Shown here one piece after another: positions 50,665-61,753 of a stretch of DNA of 64,000 bases. The notes under the pieces are model-generated. The model saw nothing but the letters and a program-made list of their open reading frames with translations. It made no database searches and was not told the origin of the DNA. Each line of letters begins with the position of its first letter. Position 1 is the first letter of the stretch. This DNA comes from Stratiolaelaps scimitus (Eukaryota; Arthropoda; Arachnida; Mesostigmata; Laelapidae). Location: assembly GCA_019614645.1 (NCBI GenBank), contig JABWDB010000012.1:6448001-6512000 (forward strand), read 5' to 3'. Made by a program: the position numbers and the translations under genes.

Positions 50665-53229
50665 CCTTTAGGTATTACTATGAGGACCTGTCGGGGCCAA
50701 TCAAATGGCTACGTCAGACCTACGGCCCGCTGCATGAGGTCGACTTTAAAACTGTGCTTGGGGTATTTTTCATAGCTATCAGCTAGAAGACTGCTAGACT
50801 AAGCGAAAACATAGCTCTTAGCTATTTAACAAATTCATAGCTCTATATCTTCGTTTGCATCGAAACCTATGAACGAAGCAGTATAGATATAAGCAAAAAT
50901 GGAACATATGCATTTGAAACAGGGCATGCGTCCTACGCCGTAGATGTAGTGTCATTCAGCAGCTCGCCTTCATCAGCTGCCTTAACACATTTCTTACTGA
51001 ATAAGCTCCTGCGTTCATTGTATCAGGAAAAGAGAAGCAAAGGGGATCTCAAGCTGTCCACTGTGAGAGTCGGGTTCCTTTGCACGCCGTAACGTTGCGT
51101 GATTTTCCGAACACCCTGTAGTTAGTTAGTTAGTTGAGTGTGACGAACGAACCGGCTATCTCTCGATGGCCGGCCCTAACAGTCCGTCGACACCCATGTC
51201 GGCCCGTAAAGGCACGATGACAGTTGGGGACCTCTAGGCGTTCATTCGTCTAGGGAGTATATATATGCGTCGCACGTCCACGCGAACATGGCGTATACCA
51301 CAACCAGCGCCAACGCGTGGTCATTATTGTCGTCCTCGTCGCCGGCGATAGATGGCACGGCAGCGGACTGTGAGGACCCTCGGGAGATCACCACGGTGTT
51401 AGATTGTTCCGTGGTCCGTCGGGTCCGTGGCGTCGTTCCGAGACCGGCGGGCGCATGGACGGACAGAACGACATCGTGCACCCGCTTACCAAGCTCATTG
51501 ACCAATGAGAAGCTCAGGCAACACCAATACCTCGAGGAAGAGTGGCTATATCAGAAACGCTGACTGCCTAGTCATGTTCAGCGTGCCTTACAGCACTGCC
51601 CACCTGTTTCAAATCGGCAGATGAGAATCGTAATCGACGTTACGGACAGGTGACACAGGGCAAGACCTCCGCTAGGCTTTAGAAGGTCTCATTTTCCTCA
51701 CTGACTGGACGAAGAAACGGTGATAGCAACAGCCACTACAAGCACATTTTGCATCGAGACTTTCAATCAGAACTTTCAATCAACCACGCTGTATAAACGA
51801 GAATCCGTCGCCCACCCACGACTTTCCACCGGTTCAACCCCTGCCCGTTGGCTACCGATCATGTAGGACGTTTGGTCATACAAGAAAGAGACGGTGTGAT
51901 CCGCAGAGTCTTCGTGAGATGGCCTACCATCTGCGGTGCCATACACAGACATCAAGATTGCACGTTAGCCACCCTCTGCCTGTGGACCCTTCGTCTCAGC
52001 CAGCGTAACAGTGGTAACAGCTAACCCATCGCTATTGGTGGCAAGCACGCAGCACACACACACACACATCAATGATATGGTAAGGTTTGCCTCGCCTGGT
52101 CAGACTCGCCCCCGCCACCCCTCGGAGCGAGACCTTGGCTCGGCTCGCTTTCTTGGATGAGCGGCATCAACAATAACAAATGCGAATTAATAGTGCACGT
52201 ATGTAATACATTTGGCGCCCCGCAGGTAGCATATGGGCGGGGGGGGGGACGGAGGGCAAAACGGGATAGCGAATAGCCATCTATCCTATAAAGGTCCCGA
52301 ACCTCTTCGTCCTGGCAGGACTTCCCTGTTTCGGCGGTTGGATGGTCCCGTGGCCGCAGTCACACACCAATGCCCCCATCACCCGCTTCGCCAGCGTTGG
52401 CGTCGTTACCGGTAACACTGGAAGTAAGGCAACGCCGGCGAGCTGGCCCGGAGGCACCCACGTCTTCATGGGCGGGGGGGTTAGGGAGTTAGGGGTTAGG
52501 GAGAGTTAGGATGCGACCGGGGAGCATTGGCCAGTAAGGGAGTGCCCCATCATCTCTTGGGTCTGACTTCCACGCGTGCAGAGCACACGGTCAAAGACCA
52601 ACACTCACCGGGGCATGCTCACTGCCTGCCACTGTGACGTACGCTGCATGGTATGGCGTCTCCCCTGAGAGCGAGCCGGTAATGGAAATGTGGCCCCGGT
52701 CCTGCTCCCAGGCCACTGGCTGCTTCGTCGGCTTTCCACGAAGGGTCGCTCAGGCTAGCGTTGGGATAGCACGATGCAGCTATGGGGGCATGGAGGATTG
52801 CTGAGCTGAGAGATGGGAATTGGGAGAGGCGTCGGGACATCCGCGCACGAAGCTGTCTCGCAGAAAGCAGGAATTCCCAAAGATCGCTACGTCCTCCTCT
52901 TCATGGGTCCTTTTCGGTGGTCTTTCCTCATGGGTCCAATGGGGAGCCTGACAAGGGAAGGCCGCATGCCAGAGCACTCACCAGGGTAATGTAATCGAAA
53001 ACTATCATAATAGTCAACAACTACCGACAATGCTATCGATTAGATTGGTGAAAATATTTAAAGCAAAATGTCAATGTCCATGATACGTAGACAGAGGCTT
53101 GATGCGAGAAAGGTGGGTGAGAAAGAAGAGGATCTTGACCTCGGGTGACCAGTGGACTTATGCGCCTGTCCATGAACCTGTTACTGGTTATATATCAGTG
53201 TATTCGTATGTACATTCATTCAGCCATAG
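50665..53229. other. no firm gene
   Basis: Mixed sequence. A 91-codon frame at 51288-51563 and a 70-codon frame at 52782-52994 (ending near ACCAGG/GTAATG) are possible but unsupported. A G-run (52239-52248) and telomere-like repeats (52481-52510) are present. Confidence 0.35.
52481..52510 (+). repeat. degenerate TTAGG(G) cluster
   Basis: Four TTAGG-containing units in 30 bp (TTAGGGAG, TTAGGGG, TTAGGGAGAG, TTAGG). This is the arthropod telomere motif, or the vertebrate one, in imperfect form. Too short to be a telomere. Confidence 0.7.
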
Positions 53230-53445
53230 GTTCTTTGTTTGTTGCGACGTGGTTTCTGCGATATAGGAAAGACGTCTGAAATAGCGGGCTCGGTCGCCCC
53301 GACTTGGTCATCGGTCTCTTACGGACTCAGGGATCATGTCCTAAGCACGTACTTACAACCCACTCCGGCTATAGCTAAAGAAAGAGTCACAAGGTGGAGA
53401 TCGGCCAAATATGACGGGGGCAGCTCGCCCGTGTCACACGGGTGA
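53230..53445 (+). CDS. candidate exon upstream of the two-exon model
   Basis: After CATTCATTCAGCCATAG (ends 53229) the frame is open for 71 codons to TGA. Codons are coding-like and the peptide is Ser/Tyr/Thr-rich. Inside, GTCACAAG/GTGGAG near 53394 could be a donor, but it does not match the phase of the next exon. It could be the 3' end of a separate gene. Confidence 0.25.
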   Translation, partial: VLCLLRRGFCDIGKTSEIAGSVAPTWSSVSYGLRDHVLSTYLQPTPAIAKERVTRWRSAKYDGGSSPVSHG

Positions 53446-53499
53446 TCGCATGCTACTATGCAGACATGCATGTATTTGTTAAACTGTAGATGTATATTT

Positions 53500-53520
53500 G
53501 TATATAAATATATATATATA
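53500..53520. repeat. short TA array
   Basis: About 20 bp of TA-rich repeat immediately before the ATG at 53520. Confidence 0.85.
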
Positions 53521-54025
53521 TGTATAAAGTACCGGCGAAACCTAAAAGCCTATCTGCCCAATCCAACGTGCCAACCTATACACCTGACTGCCACGAACTC
53601 GAAAGGGTCGTTGAAGACGTTGTATGTCAGTTGGCGAAGAAGGGCCTTAAGAGAGGGAGAGAGAGAGAGAGACATAACGAGCAGGATAACTCGGAATCGC
53701 ATAGCCGTAATAGGTAATTATTATCATTATTATTACTACAATCACTATTATTCTTTGCAGGTGCAATGCCAATACAGATAAATACAATGCAACATCCTTG
53801 GTACTACCCCAGCCCCACCTGCTAGTATCCCATTCCTCTTCGGCTGCTGGGCGTAGTGCGAACACTGAGTTCAGACCACGGTGTTCTACCTCGTCAAATA
53901 GTGTCAGTCCCTGCGATACACAACGTCGGCAACAAGCATCCCCATCACTCAATGCAAAGGAGCGCTACCACGGACTAGATAGCATCACCGCAACGATTCT
54001 CTACGTTGTACAGGCAGGGGCTTGA
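53520..54025 (+). CDS. candidate two-exon gene with 47-nt intron
   Basis: Exon 1 (53520-53713): ATG, 64 codons and two bases, about 66 percent purine-first, ending AATAG/GTAATT. Exon 2 (53761-54025): acceptor CACTATTATTCTTTGCAG, then 87 codons to TGA. The split Arg codon (AG+G) joins the frames exactly, while the unspliced frame stops at once in the intron. The product is about 152 residues: a Cys/Val/Leu helix, a charged Arg-Glu stretch coded by GA repeats, then a Ser/Arg/Gln-rich disordered tail. No family recognised. The ATG follows a TA array in a poor context, so a missing upstream exon is possible. Confidence 0.42.
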
Positions 54026-54860
54026 AGAAGAGAGAGAAAAAAAACGGGCGATCAAATTGATATTGGCTCAACAGGCTCCGCATCCGTGACGCAGTGAGAT
54101 CGAATATATATTGCCGGCATCACATCATCTCCCTTCTCCTCTGTTGCCTTCTCGAGTATTAGATTTGTCGGGTAGCGAGTTGACATTGACTGCTTACGGG
54201 GGCCATCGAGAAGAATACAGTTCGATGGCATAGACGAGAAGCGGAGAAACAGATAGGGGGGACTCGTTGCGGCGGCTGTCAAGGGAGTCGTCGATTTTAT
54301 AATATGATATGATCGCTTAATAGCGGGTGGCAGTGGTCACATATGTGGAGGCCGAATAGTGACGATGATGAGGTAACAATGATACTCGCAATAAGAACTT
54401 TATTGGCAAATCTGCAAGTACAAGACTCCACCGATTCCCAATTGCTCTGTGGGATTCGAACAGGGGACCGTATGTTTGCAAGTACCAGTCGCGTCCCTCC
54501 ACACAGTTGTGCTGACCAGCAGATGGATAGGTCTGGCCTGGCACTTTTGATGGATCTGTTAAGTGCTGGGGAGCCGTTCTGACTGGATGTGTGATCGTGC
54601 GGGACGGTGCAAAACTACTCAAAATTTCACGGTCGCCTTCCGAAAAAAGGTCTTCCGTTCGACGAAATACACAAGTAAACACTGCCCCCGTCGGCGTTCA
54701 TGCAGGCATTCATTTGTATGCGCATTAATCTGCATCCAACTTGAAATGTGCCCATGTTAACGCAACAGCGACAAGCCCAACGGAAACTTGTTTTTGTAAC
54801 TATGATATATAATAAGGTAAGGTAAGGTAAAGGTTTATTGGTTGTATCTGTCCTCCACAG
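54026..54860. other. no supported exon; SINE-like B box
   Basis: The block holds a tRNA-like polymerase III signal on the minus strand (54451-54520) and a GGTAA tandem run (54816-54835). The pyrimidine tract TATCTGTCCTCCACAG ends the block. Confidence 0.4.
54399..54520 (-). repeat. tRNA-derived (SINE-like) element, degenerate
   Basis: Minus strand: TGGTCAGCACA (about 54519-54509), resembling an A box, then GTTCGAATCCC (54461-54451), an exact B-box core, about 50 nt downstream. A tail of unrelated sequence with AATAAA at 54404-54399 follows. The stems do not form a tRNA. Confidence 0.38.
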
Positions 54861-55264
54861 ACCCAACTCAGTACCTATCTCTCTCAGACGGATACTTAGC
54901 GTGGTTACGTGTCAAGAATCAATGTGTTGTCTGTGAGCGTCCTTACGCTGTGGTGGCCATGTATCTAGAACGATGTCACCAATCGAATCTAAGCCTGGTC
55001 GTGCTGCCGACTACACTTCACCTTGATTTGCCTTCGATCCGCGCTACCGCGAAGGATGACAGAGCCCGCCCCGCTCAGTTCCGTGCGGCGATGCGTTTTC
55101 GTTGTTTGCACCACGGATCCGATTCTGCGGCGGTTTCCCTGTCAGAGGAAGAAAGGTCGACCGCGTCAGACGAGGCCTGTCTTGCCTTGTTCTTCACGGC
55201 TGCTGTAGGCGCCTCCCGGAGAATCCTTATCTGTGGCGGCCGTTCGATCGGCGGGCCCCCGTGA
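54861..55264 (+). CDS. candidate terminal exon, about 134 codons
   Basis: GGTTGTATCTGTCCTCCACAG is a strong acceptor. The frame entered with two bases is open to TGA. The first 55 residues look globular (Tyr, Leu, Trp, three Cys) and the rest is Ala/Ser/Arg-rich, ending Gly/Pro-rich. Codon bias is neutral at first and better later. It may precede the exon set starting at 55383, but only weak donors of the right phase are present. Confidence 0.3.
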
Positions 55265-55382
55265 GACCCGATGCCCGATAATGTTAACAAAGCTCACCCA
55301 TCGTTCAGCGACACTAACGCCTCCAATACTACTATCATGACCAATACATCTAGTACGACGGGTGCTGCTGCTGCCACTGCAG

Positions 55383-57087
55383 CTACCTGTGGACGGAAGT
55401 GACGCTCCGATCGTGCGGAGAGGGATTACCTCTTTGGGGTGCACTGCCTGCAGGAATCAGCGCACCTCACTTGATTGCGTGTGGGCGCCGATGCAGACCA
55501 CACAGACAGACGCAGATCATGGTTGTACGCGGGCTAACTTGTTCAGCAATGGATGGCTAGCTCGCTGCAGCCTTGAATCAACATGTGTTGGGGTAGTGAG
55601 TCTCATGAATTTTTCCTCAGCTGGAACAAGCGTAGTAGTGACGGTTGCCACGGAAAACGATGACTTGAAGTGACGATGACTGTAAGTACAACACGGACGT
55701 AAGAAATGGATCCAAATGATCTCCCCTGGAACACATCCAACTTGGTCTTATAGAGACAATGTTAATTGTGATGAGATAACATGCTAAACCTAATAATACA
55801 CGGCAAGATCAACTAGTCGTTGGCGATCTGCAGCTGATTCTCAAATCACCATACGTAAATACGTGCATCGCGTGGCGCGAGCCGGCAATGGCAACGGACC
55901 TCATCGGCTGTCTCCCTAACCCGAACCATTCAGGGCAACTGACTGACCATCCCGATCCGTGGGTTCTTACCAACCGTGTTTTCCTTTGGAGGTCGTGACA
56001 CTGACCGCGAGCAGTTTCCATCTCCAGAACGCTCACAACGATTATGCGACGCGAGTATGGGGAGCAGCTACACCCTTCGGAGCACCATCGGCTAGATGGC
56101 GATCATAGAATGTAGTCGTACAAGAAACTCGGTGGATGGTAATTGGCCCAATATCGACTTCGTATCAGCGCCAGCTTCTCAAGTAAACTGATATCTGCTG
56201 GACAGTCTAACGACCGGCTGTGCCCTCCCACAGGTTCGTTGCCCCAGTGAAACTCAGACACTTGCTTGCAGATGGACTATACGACGCTGACAGCGAGCGA
56301 CAGGTACAGCTCGTTTTTCCCGACAGTAGCTATCGTATCACATGGCCCTACGCTACAAATCGTATACGTTTTTTTCTGAAGCAGCTAAATTGCGGTAAGT
56401 TACAACCCAGTCATGTGGCCTCTTCAGCCCTACACATGTCCCTCAATGTCCCTGAACGTTGACGTATACCGCCTATTTATCCTATGGTTCGTCGTGGCGA
56501 CGAAGGCGCCACCAACATGCCCGGATAATCAACGCAATTTTATCACACCTCGAGGCTTTAGCTCTCTTTAGTCAGGAAGGCATCGGGAAGAAAAGAAGAC
56601 GAGTCGGGTCCGCTTTTCCGCTGGCGCACACCGACGTCCCTCGCTTCAGCATTCGTTGTCTCTCGGTCTCCACCGCCAAGTCGGCGTCTCTCTCGGTGGG
56701 TAGTTTGTTTACCAAAACCCCGTCGTACGTGTCTGTATCATAGAAAGACTGCGCTGCCCGGTTGCCTCGGCTGCTCGCCCTCTCGATCTCTCTCTCTCTC
56801 TCGCCTTCTTTGTCCGTCTGTCTGAACGCCTTCTATTCTACCATTGACTTTCCTACTTGCCAACGACTCCCAGGACCCATTGCTCTGTCCGCCCGCTGAT
56901 ACGTTCCCATCTCCTATCAGCGTATGTCGGCTGGCGTATGTCTCCATTTGGGGTCCATTTAGGCCATCCGCCGATGGCCACCGAGTTGCTCAACGCCATC
57001 CCGCCAGAGCCGAATGGAGACGGGGGGGGGCAGGCGGCGGGCGGCGGTCCGGCGAGCGGCGATTATCTGATGCTGCCGTTGCAATAG
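55383..57087 (+). CDS. candidate four-exon gene, about 230 residues
   Basis: Exons: 55383-55595 (acceptor CTGCCACTGCAG; donor GGGGTA/GTGAGT), 55834-55991 (acceptor GGCGATCTGCAG; donor TGGAG/GTCGTG, weak), 56234-56394 (acceptor TGCCCTCCCACAG; donor TTGCG/GTAAGT, strong), and 56921-57087 (acceptor TTCCCATCTCCTATCAG; stop TAG). Codon phase agrees at all three junctions (0, 2, 1). Exon 1 is Cys-rich and about 64 percent purine-first. Exons 2 and 3 look like a folded domain rich in Trp, Tyr, Pro and Leu. Exon 4 ends in a Gly/Ala-rich linker. I do not recognise the family. Unspliced, exon 1 would run to TGA at 55671. Exon 1 has no start, so more exons lie upstream. Confidence 0.38.
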
Positions 57088-58419
57088 ACGCGCGCCGCAG
57101 GAGAATACGACGACGACGACGACGATACTAATCGTAATGATTCTTTGTGCCAGCTCAGCACTTTGCCTGCGACAGTAGACCTGAGACAAGGCTAGGCTAG
57201 GCAGCAAACGCAGCCGGGCAACCCACGTCCCCATGCGTTCACCCGAAGCAGAGGTAGTCGTCGTAGTAATGTGGTAGCTCAGCCGGGGACTTAGTGAACG
57301 AACATCGGCAAAGGGGCTGGGGCCGAGATTATCTCCGACCACTATTTCTGCTACCTGGGGAATCCCGAGGCTTTGTTACTCCCCACCCGACTCGGAGACC
57401 CGGCTCGATATCGTCGGTGCGCTCTGGCTCGCTGACGATAGACTATAGGCGAGGGTATACTTTCTTAGTAAAGTACAGATTGGGAGGGTAGCGTACCGCT
57501 ATAGACAACGCAGATACGTGTGTACAGTTGCCCAGATGGTCTCCAGCTCCAGTGACAAAAGCTAGTGACGTCTGCGTATCTTCCTCGGATTCGTGGTGAC
57601 GGTGTTATAGACTCGTCGGAAACAGGGCTTGAATTCCCTATGGGCTATCGTAGCCATTGATGAGGAGCTTGATGAAAACGACCAGGGGATGTTTTTGCCC
57701 AAAATCAAGAGAATACTCAATCTTGTTCAGGCCATACACATAGGGTTTGTGAGGTGAATGTGTGGCACTCGTTTCGTGGGACCCATCTGGGACCTAGCGC
57801 TGCCACTGGGAGAAGTTAAATGTGTTCTGTTCCGATCATTTTGAGTATTCTTGCCAGGTTACTTGTTACTTACTACTTGTTACTTGTCTTCCAGGGTACT
57901 GTACTTTGCGCAATTAGTGTGAAGAACTTTCGGGGTTCGGCTGGGAAAAAAATGTTATCGGCATTAACGTGTATTCGGCAGCGGTGGTGTAACGATTCCA
58001 AATTATACTTGCTATATATTCAGAATATACTCAACCGATAGCGGTGGGGGATGAGACGCAGAATGTCTTCCAGTCGAATCCAACAAAGCCCGTTGTTGAA
58101 GGCGTTACAACTCCGACAGAGTGCCCGTGACCGCCAGGGCAGCAACTTGGGCCGTACCTGGTGACACCGTTTGGCTAAATAGCCAAACGTGGTGGGACGA
58201 ATCGCATGGCAGAACAAAGTCTTGACGTGGCCTAAGGCATGTGGGCCTTTCTTCTCTATATTTCTCGTAGGAATTGCTACCTCTTACGACTGTTACTAAC
58301 TCGCATTTTGGTCGTGACACATTATTCCTCGAGATAATACTCATTTCCAGATTGTTCAAATAGACATCTGAGGACGTGATGGGCCACCGAACAGGAAGAG
58401 CCGGCTCGTCCGTCATTAG
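57088..58419. other. no supported gene; one hairpin
   Basis: (CGA)n at about 57106-57124. A TACTTGT tandem run lies near 57860-57885, and a 10-bp hairpin at 58168-58189. Minus frames over 58105-58515 are unsupported. Confidence 0.4.
58168..58189. repeat. hairpin, 10-bp stem, 2-base loop
   Basis: CGTTTGGCTA, AA, then the exact complement TAGCCAAACG. Confidence 0.9.
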
Positions 58420-59292
58420 ATTATCGATCAGAAGACGTTCCCGATCAGCCACGACTGCAAAGGCTGCAATGGTTTCACTGCCGGCCAGGCTAGAATAGCT
58501 GTCATCAGGCTTCATCGCAGTGGTACCTACGTGAGAGGAGAGAGCGATACGACACGCGCTGCTGTGTCCTGCAGCAAAAGTAGGTGCTTTGTGCTGCGTT
58601 GTGCCATTTTGCGCCCCCTCCGCCCCCGCTGCTGTTGCCTACGCTACCGGCGAGTTCCCGTCTTTCCGGTTAGTGTCGGCCTCGGCCTCGTCACCGAGTC
58701 GACCACCGCCAAGAATCTAGACTACCAAGCAGCAACTCGCTGGAGTCGTCGGATAAGCGGGGTTCAGACGGCAAGAGCACCTTACTCACTTCCAGCCAGA
58801 GAGCCGTCGACGAGAGTATATGGGTATATAGTCCACCATTTATCAAGCGCGCCCAAAGGTGGCGGCGGCGGCGGCGGCGGCGGCCACGGTATGAGAGTAA
58901 CGGCAAAGCGACGCTATCTTGCGCTCTCTGCTCGACGTCTAATGGTCAGAGCTCACGCCGATATCTCCCTACCGGGAGAGATCGCTCTCGACGACGGACG
59001 GTCCCAAGTCCTGCTTGCTGGTGCAGCCAATTCTAGCAGGGAAAAACCCAACCCCCGGGGCCGTGGCCAAAGCCCAGCCACGGCCAAAACCCACTCTAGC
59101 CCAGCTTCGTTCGACGCGCAGCAGCCCCTACCCTGCCGATTCATTGCCCCCGCTCATAAGTGGAACTCGGCAGATTGCGTTTCAGCCAGCTACCGACCGC
59201 CACAGGATGAGGAGACGACCATGACGGATAGCCAGCAGAGCCTTCACGGCATCAACATCTACGAGGGGGCGGGTTTGAGCTGCTCAAAATAA
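58420..59292 (+). CDS. longest open frame, 290 codons, Gly tract
   Basis: Open from just after a TAG at 58417 to TAA at 59290. Overall about 58-60 percent of codons begin with a purine, highest around residues 85-105 and in the last 110. A (GGC)n array gives eight or nine glycines in the middle. The first third is Arg/Cys-rich, the last third Ser/Pro/Ala-rich ending polar. No ATG lies near the 5' end (first at about 58891), so it would be an exon of a larger gene. GC richness favours open frames, which tempers the call. Unrecognised. Confidence 0.32.
   Translation: MIDQKTFPISHDCKGCNGFTAGQARIAVIRLHRSGTYVRGESDTTRAAVSCSKSRCFVLRCAILRPLRPRCCCLRYRRVPVFPVSVGLGLVTESTTAKNLDYQAATRWSRRISGVQTARAPYSLPAREPSTRVYGYIVHHLSSAPKGGGGGGGGGHGMRVTAKRRYLALSARRLMVRAHADISLPGEIALDDGRSQVLLAGAANSSREKPNPRGRGQSPATAKTHSSPASFDAQQPLPCRFIAPAHKWNSADCVSASYRPPQDEETTMTDSQQSLHGINIYEGAGLSCSK
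58860..58882. repeat. (GGC)n trinucleotide repeat
   Basis: About eight GGC units, in frame as glycine in the 290-codon frame. Confidence 0.93.
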
Positions 59293-60168
59293 CACTAGTC
59301 GCTCTAGCAATCTAACGCGGAACCGAACGTATAGAAGCGTCTAGAAGCTTCGGAAGCGAAACGTAGCTAAACTGATGACGGCGGTTCGATTGGCCGCGAT
59401 TCAATGGACGGGATTATATAATATATATATATAAATATATATATATATAGTTGAAATCTATTTGTCATCTTTACCAGGCAGCAGCTCGGTAGTATAAATA
59501 GCAAACGTAAAAAGTAGTAAGTAGGAGCAAAATATAGCACAAATACTGACCCTGATTGAGTGCAATGTCACAGGCTTAGCATGATCAATGCAAAATTGTC
59601 GTGTGATAACACGAACATCCACATATGTTTACATACACATTGATCTGAAGGTTCGCGAAATATTTAGCTCGGAGCAAGCGAGCTCCCCTCTGAAAACCGT
59701 GAACTGATTCCCTCGCTGTTCGTGTCAGTTCCGCTCACTCGACTGCTCGTAGCTAAGGTTTCATGGAAAATCGTGGGTCGATTTTTGCAACATTCTCTTC
59801 TTAACTCTGTGGGAATATTTGCTAGACTGGGTTGCGGGAAATTTCAAACACGACATTTAAGCTTCTCGATCAGCGAGGACGTCTCTGATTCCTCATTGAG
59901 ATCTCGACGCCCATTAGCCTGTTCAGAGGTGCCGTTTGCACACGAGCCGGAAGCGCTCCCCATGACCCACAGTCAAACATGACTCAACTACTTCCGACGG
60001 TGGCCTTCCCAGACCCAACTACTCCTCGTACTAAAAAGAGCATTTATGTATAAATAATGCTTAGTGGCCTACGTCCATGTGTGTGGCCATAAAACGCCAT
60101 GAACATACGTATGTGTCCACGCTCGTGACCAAAGTCGTCGCCGAAACAGCTTCAGAGTACATGCATCC
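59293..60168. other. AT-rich, no gene
   Basis: TA array with one interruption at about 59419-59450. An 86-codon frame (59722-59982) is unsupported. Confidence 0.4.
59419..59450. repeat. (TA)n microsatellite, interrupted
   Basis: Two TA blocks separated by TAAATA. Confidence 0.93.
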
Positions 60169-60825
60169 ATGAAGGGCGATCATTTTGCCATTTGCGCCGT
60201 TTGTTGTCGATATTGCCCAGTGATACAGATCGTACGAATGGCCTTGCGCATGTCACCCGTCCTTCGGCCTATTCTCTCGCTTCCCATTGGGCCTGGTCCG
60301 CTGGCGTCATCAGGAGTTGGTTACTGTCCTATTTCTTATTTAGTTGCACGCTATTCCCTTTATCATATCTGTCTGCGATATCTGCTGGACCTAGCCGGTG
60401 TCGTCAGCGTCTGCTGTTTCGCCGACAGTCACTTGGCGTCGAAACCGCCCTGGCCGCACCCTTGCATTCGCTTTCAACGCACGTCGCAGATAGTCTTCCT
60501 GCGCGCGCCCGCCGGCGGAGGGCACGAAGTCTGGACTATTGATGGATGGTTGTTTGTTATCTGTAGCGAGCTAACGCGGCGTCCGTCCTTGCCCGCGCCT
60601 CCCACCACCTTCGACTCGTTCGGGGCTCCAGTCGACGACAAGCGGCGCCCAGCCCTCTGGTCTAGGTTAGGACCAGATGATCTGAATATAAGGAGACCTA
60701 TCGGGCTACAATGTACGCAGGCGAGTGATATATGTGTGTACGCCAAGAGAATATATAAAACGAAGCAAAAAAAACAAACGAAAACTCCGAGAAGGAAAAA
60801 AACTCGGGGTTCCTGCAGCGTCTGA
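60169..60825 (+). CDS. candidate frame, 218 codons, hydrophobic start
   Basis: ATG to TGA. The first 90 residues are rich in Leu, Ile, Cys, Tyr and Pro with membrane-like stretches; the last 30 are Lys/Arg/Thr-rich, partly coded by A-runs. Purine-first is only about 45 percent in the first half, which argues against coding, while the length argues for it. It ends 84 nt before the better exon at 60910 and cannot be joined to it by a good donor. Confidence 0.2.
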   Translation: MKGDHFAICAVCCRYCPVIQIVRMALRMSPVLRPILSLPIGPGPLASSGVGYCPISYLVARYSLYHICLRYLLDLAGVVSVCCFADSHLASKPPWPHPCIRFQRTSQIVFLRAPAGGGHEVWTIDGWLFVICSELTRRPSLPAPPTTFDSFGAPVDDKRRPALWSRLGPDDLNIRRPIGLQCTQASDICVYAKRIYKTKQKKQTKTPRRKKTRGSCSV

Positions 60826-60909
60826 ACAGCAATCGAAGATCGGTCAGATCAGTGATGATGTATAATACTAGACATCAGTCGTAGAAGAAGAAGCCGATTT
60901 TGTTTGCAG

Positions 60910-61160
60910 CTTTGTTCCAAGATGGGTTGCGTTAGTGCGTTGCTAAAAGTGGAGGGGGTGTTGCCATGCGGAGGTATGCCCCGAAGGAATTGGCAAGCGT
61001 AAGTTGCAATGCGACTGCAAACTCACCCTGGTCCCGTGAAGATAGCTGCTTCTACCCCCTGGAGACACGAGGGAGGCGATCTGCCGGCAACACTGGTTGA
61101 CGCTGTTTCAAAAGCGGAAGGCTCGATGATCCGGCAGACCTATACCTCATATTGCAGTAG
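60910..61160 (+). CDS. candidate exon pair with 66-nt intron
   Basis: Exon a (60910-60998): acceptor GATTTTGTTTGCAG, donor CAAGC/GTAAGT. Of three frames only one is open, giving 29 codons and two bases. Exon b (61065-61160): acceptor CTTCTACCCCCTGGAG, 31 codons, then AGTAG/GTATGT. The two bases ending exon a plus the first base of exon b complete an Ala codon, so phase agrees. Exon a has two Cys and a Leu/Val helix. Exon b is polar. In the unspliced frame a TAA lies at the donor and a new ATG follows at 61009. Neighbouring exons are not identified. Confidence 0.38.
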
Positions 61161-61753
61161 GTATGTAGGTATACAAATTCGGAGATTTGTTATATTGCTC
61201 TAAATATATACCAACTATTATTAATGGATTTGTTGAACTATCGCCGTTCTTGTCCGTTCGATAAGGACGCGTTACAAATGATCTAGTTACCGACACCGTG
61301 CGTCATTGAACGGACCGCGATGCTGAAGCACAGCCATTAGGTGTGCACTCCTACAGTGTATACATAGAAAAAACGTATCCATCCTTCAAGCTCTGTGGCA
61401 GACTTCTTTAGGCAACTATCGTGAATGAGAACGCCGGCTTAGCTGCATAAATATGGTTTTCGTCACCCCCAGGGTCCAATAACACATATGCCCATGATGC
61501 GCCGAGGATCACATGAGCGAACTGCGCTCTTGCACCTGCCATTAGTCGTACAAGCTAACCAACGACTACAAGCCATCGTGGAGTTCGAATCAGAGAGTGA
61601 ATACGGGGTCGCGCTGCGAAGAGGTGAGATGCAACAGACAAGAAATAGCAAAGACCTACAAATCTGACCCTAACCTGACATCGTCTAGCTGGCTCACTGC
61701 GGTGCACCGACGTGCGGTGCTGTGCGGACCACCACGTATTGTACTAAGTTAAC
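61161..61753. other. nothing supported
   Basis: Short frames only. Confidence 0.4.
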
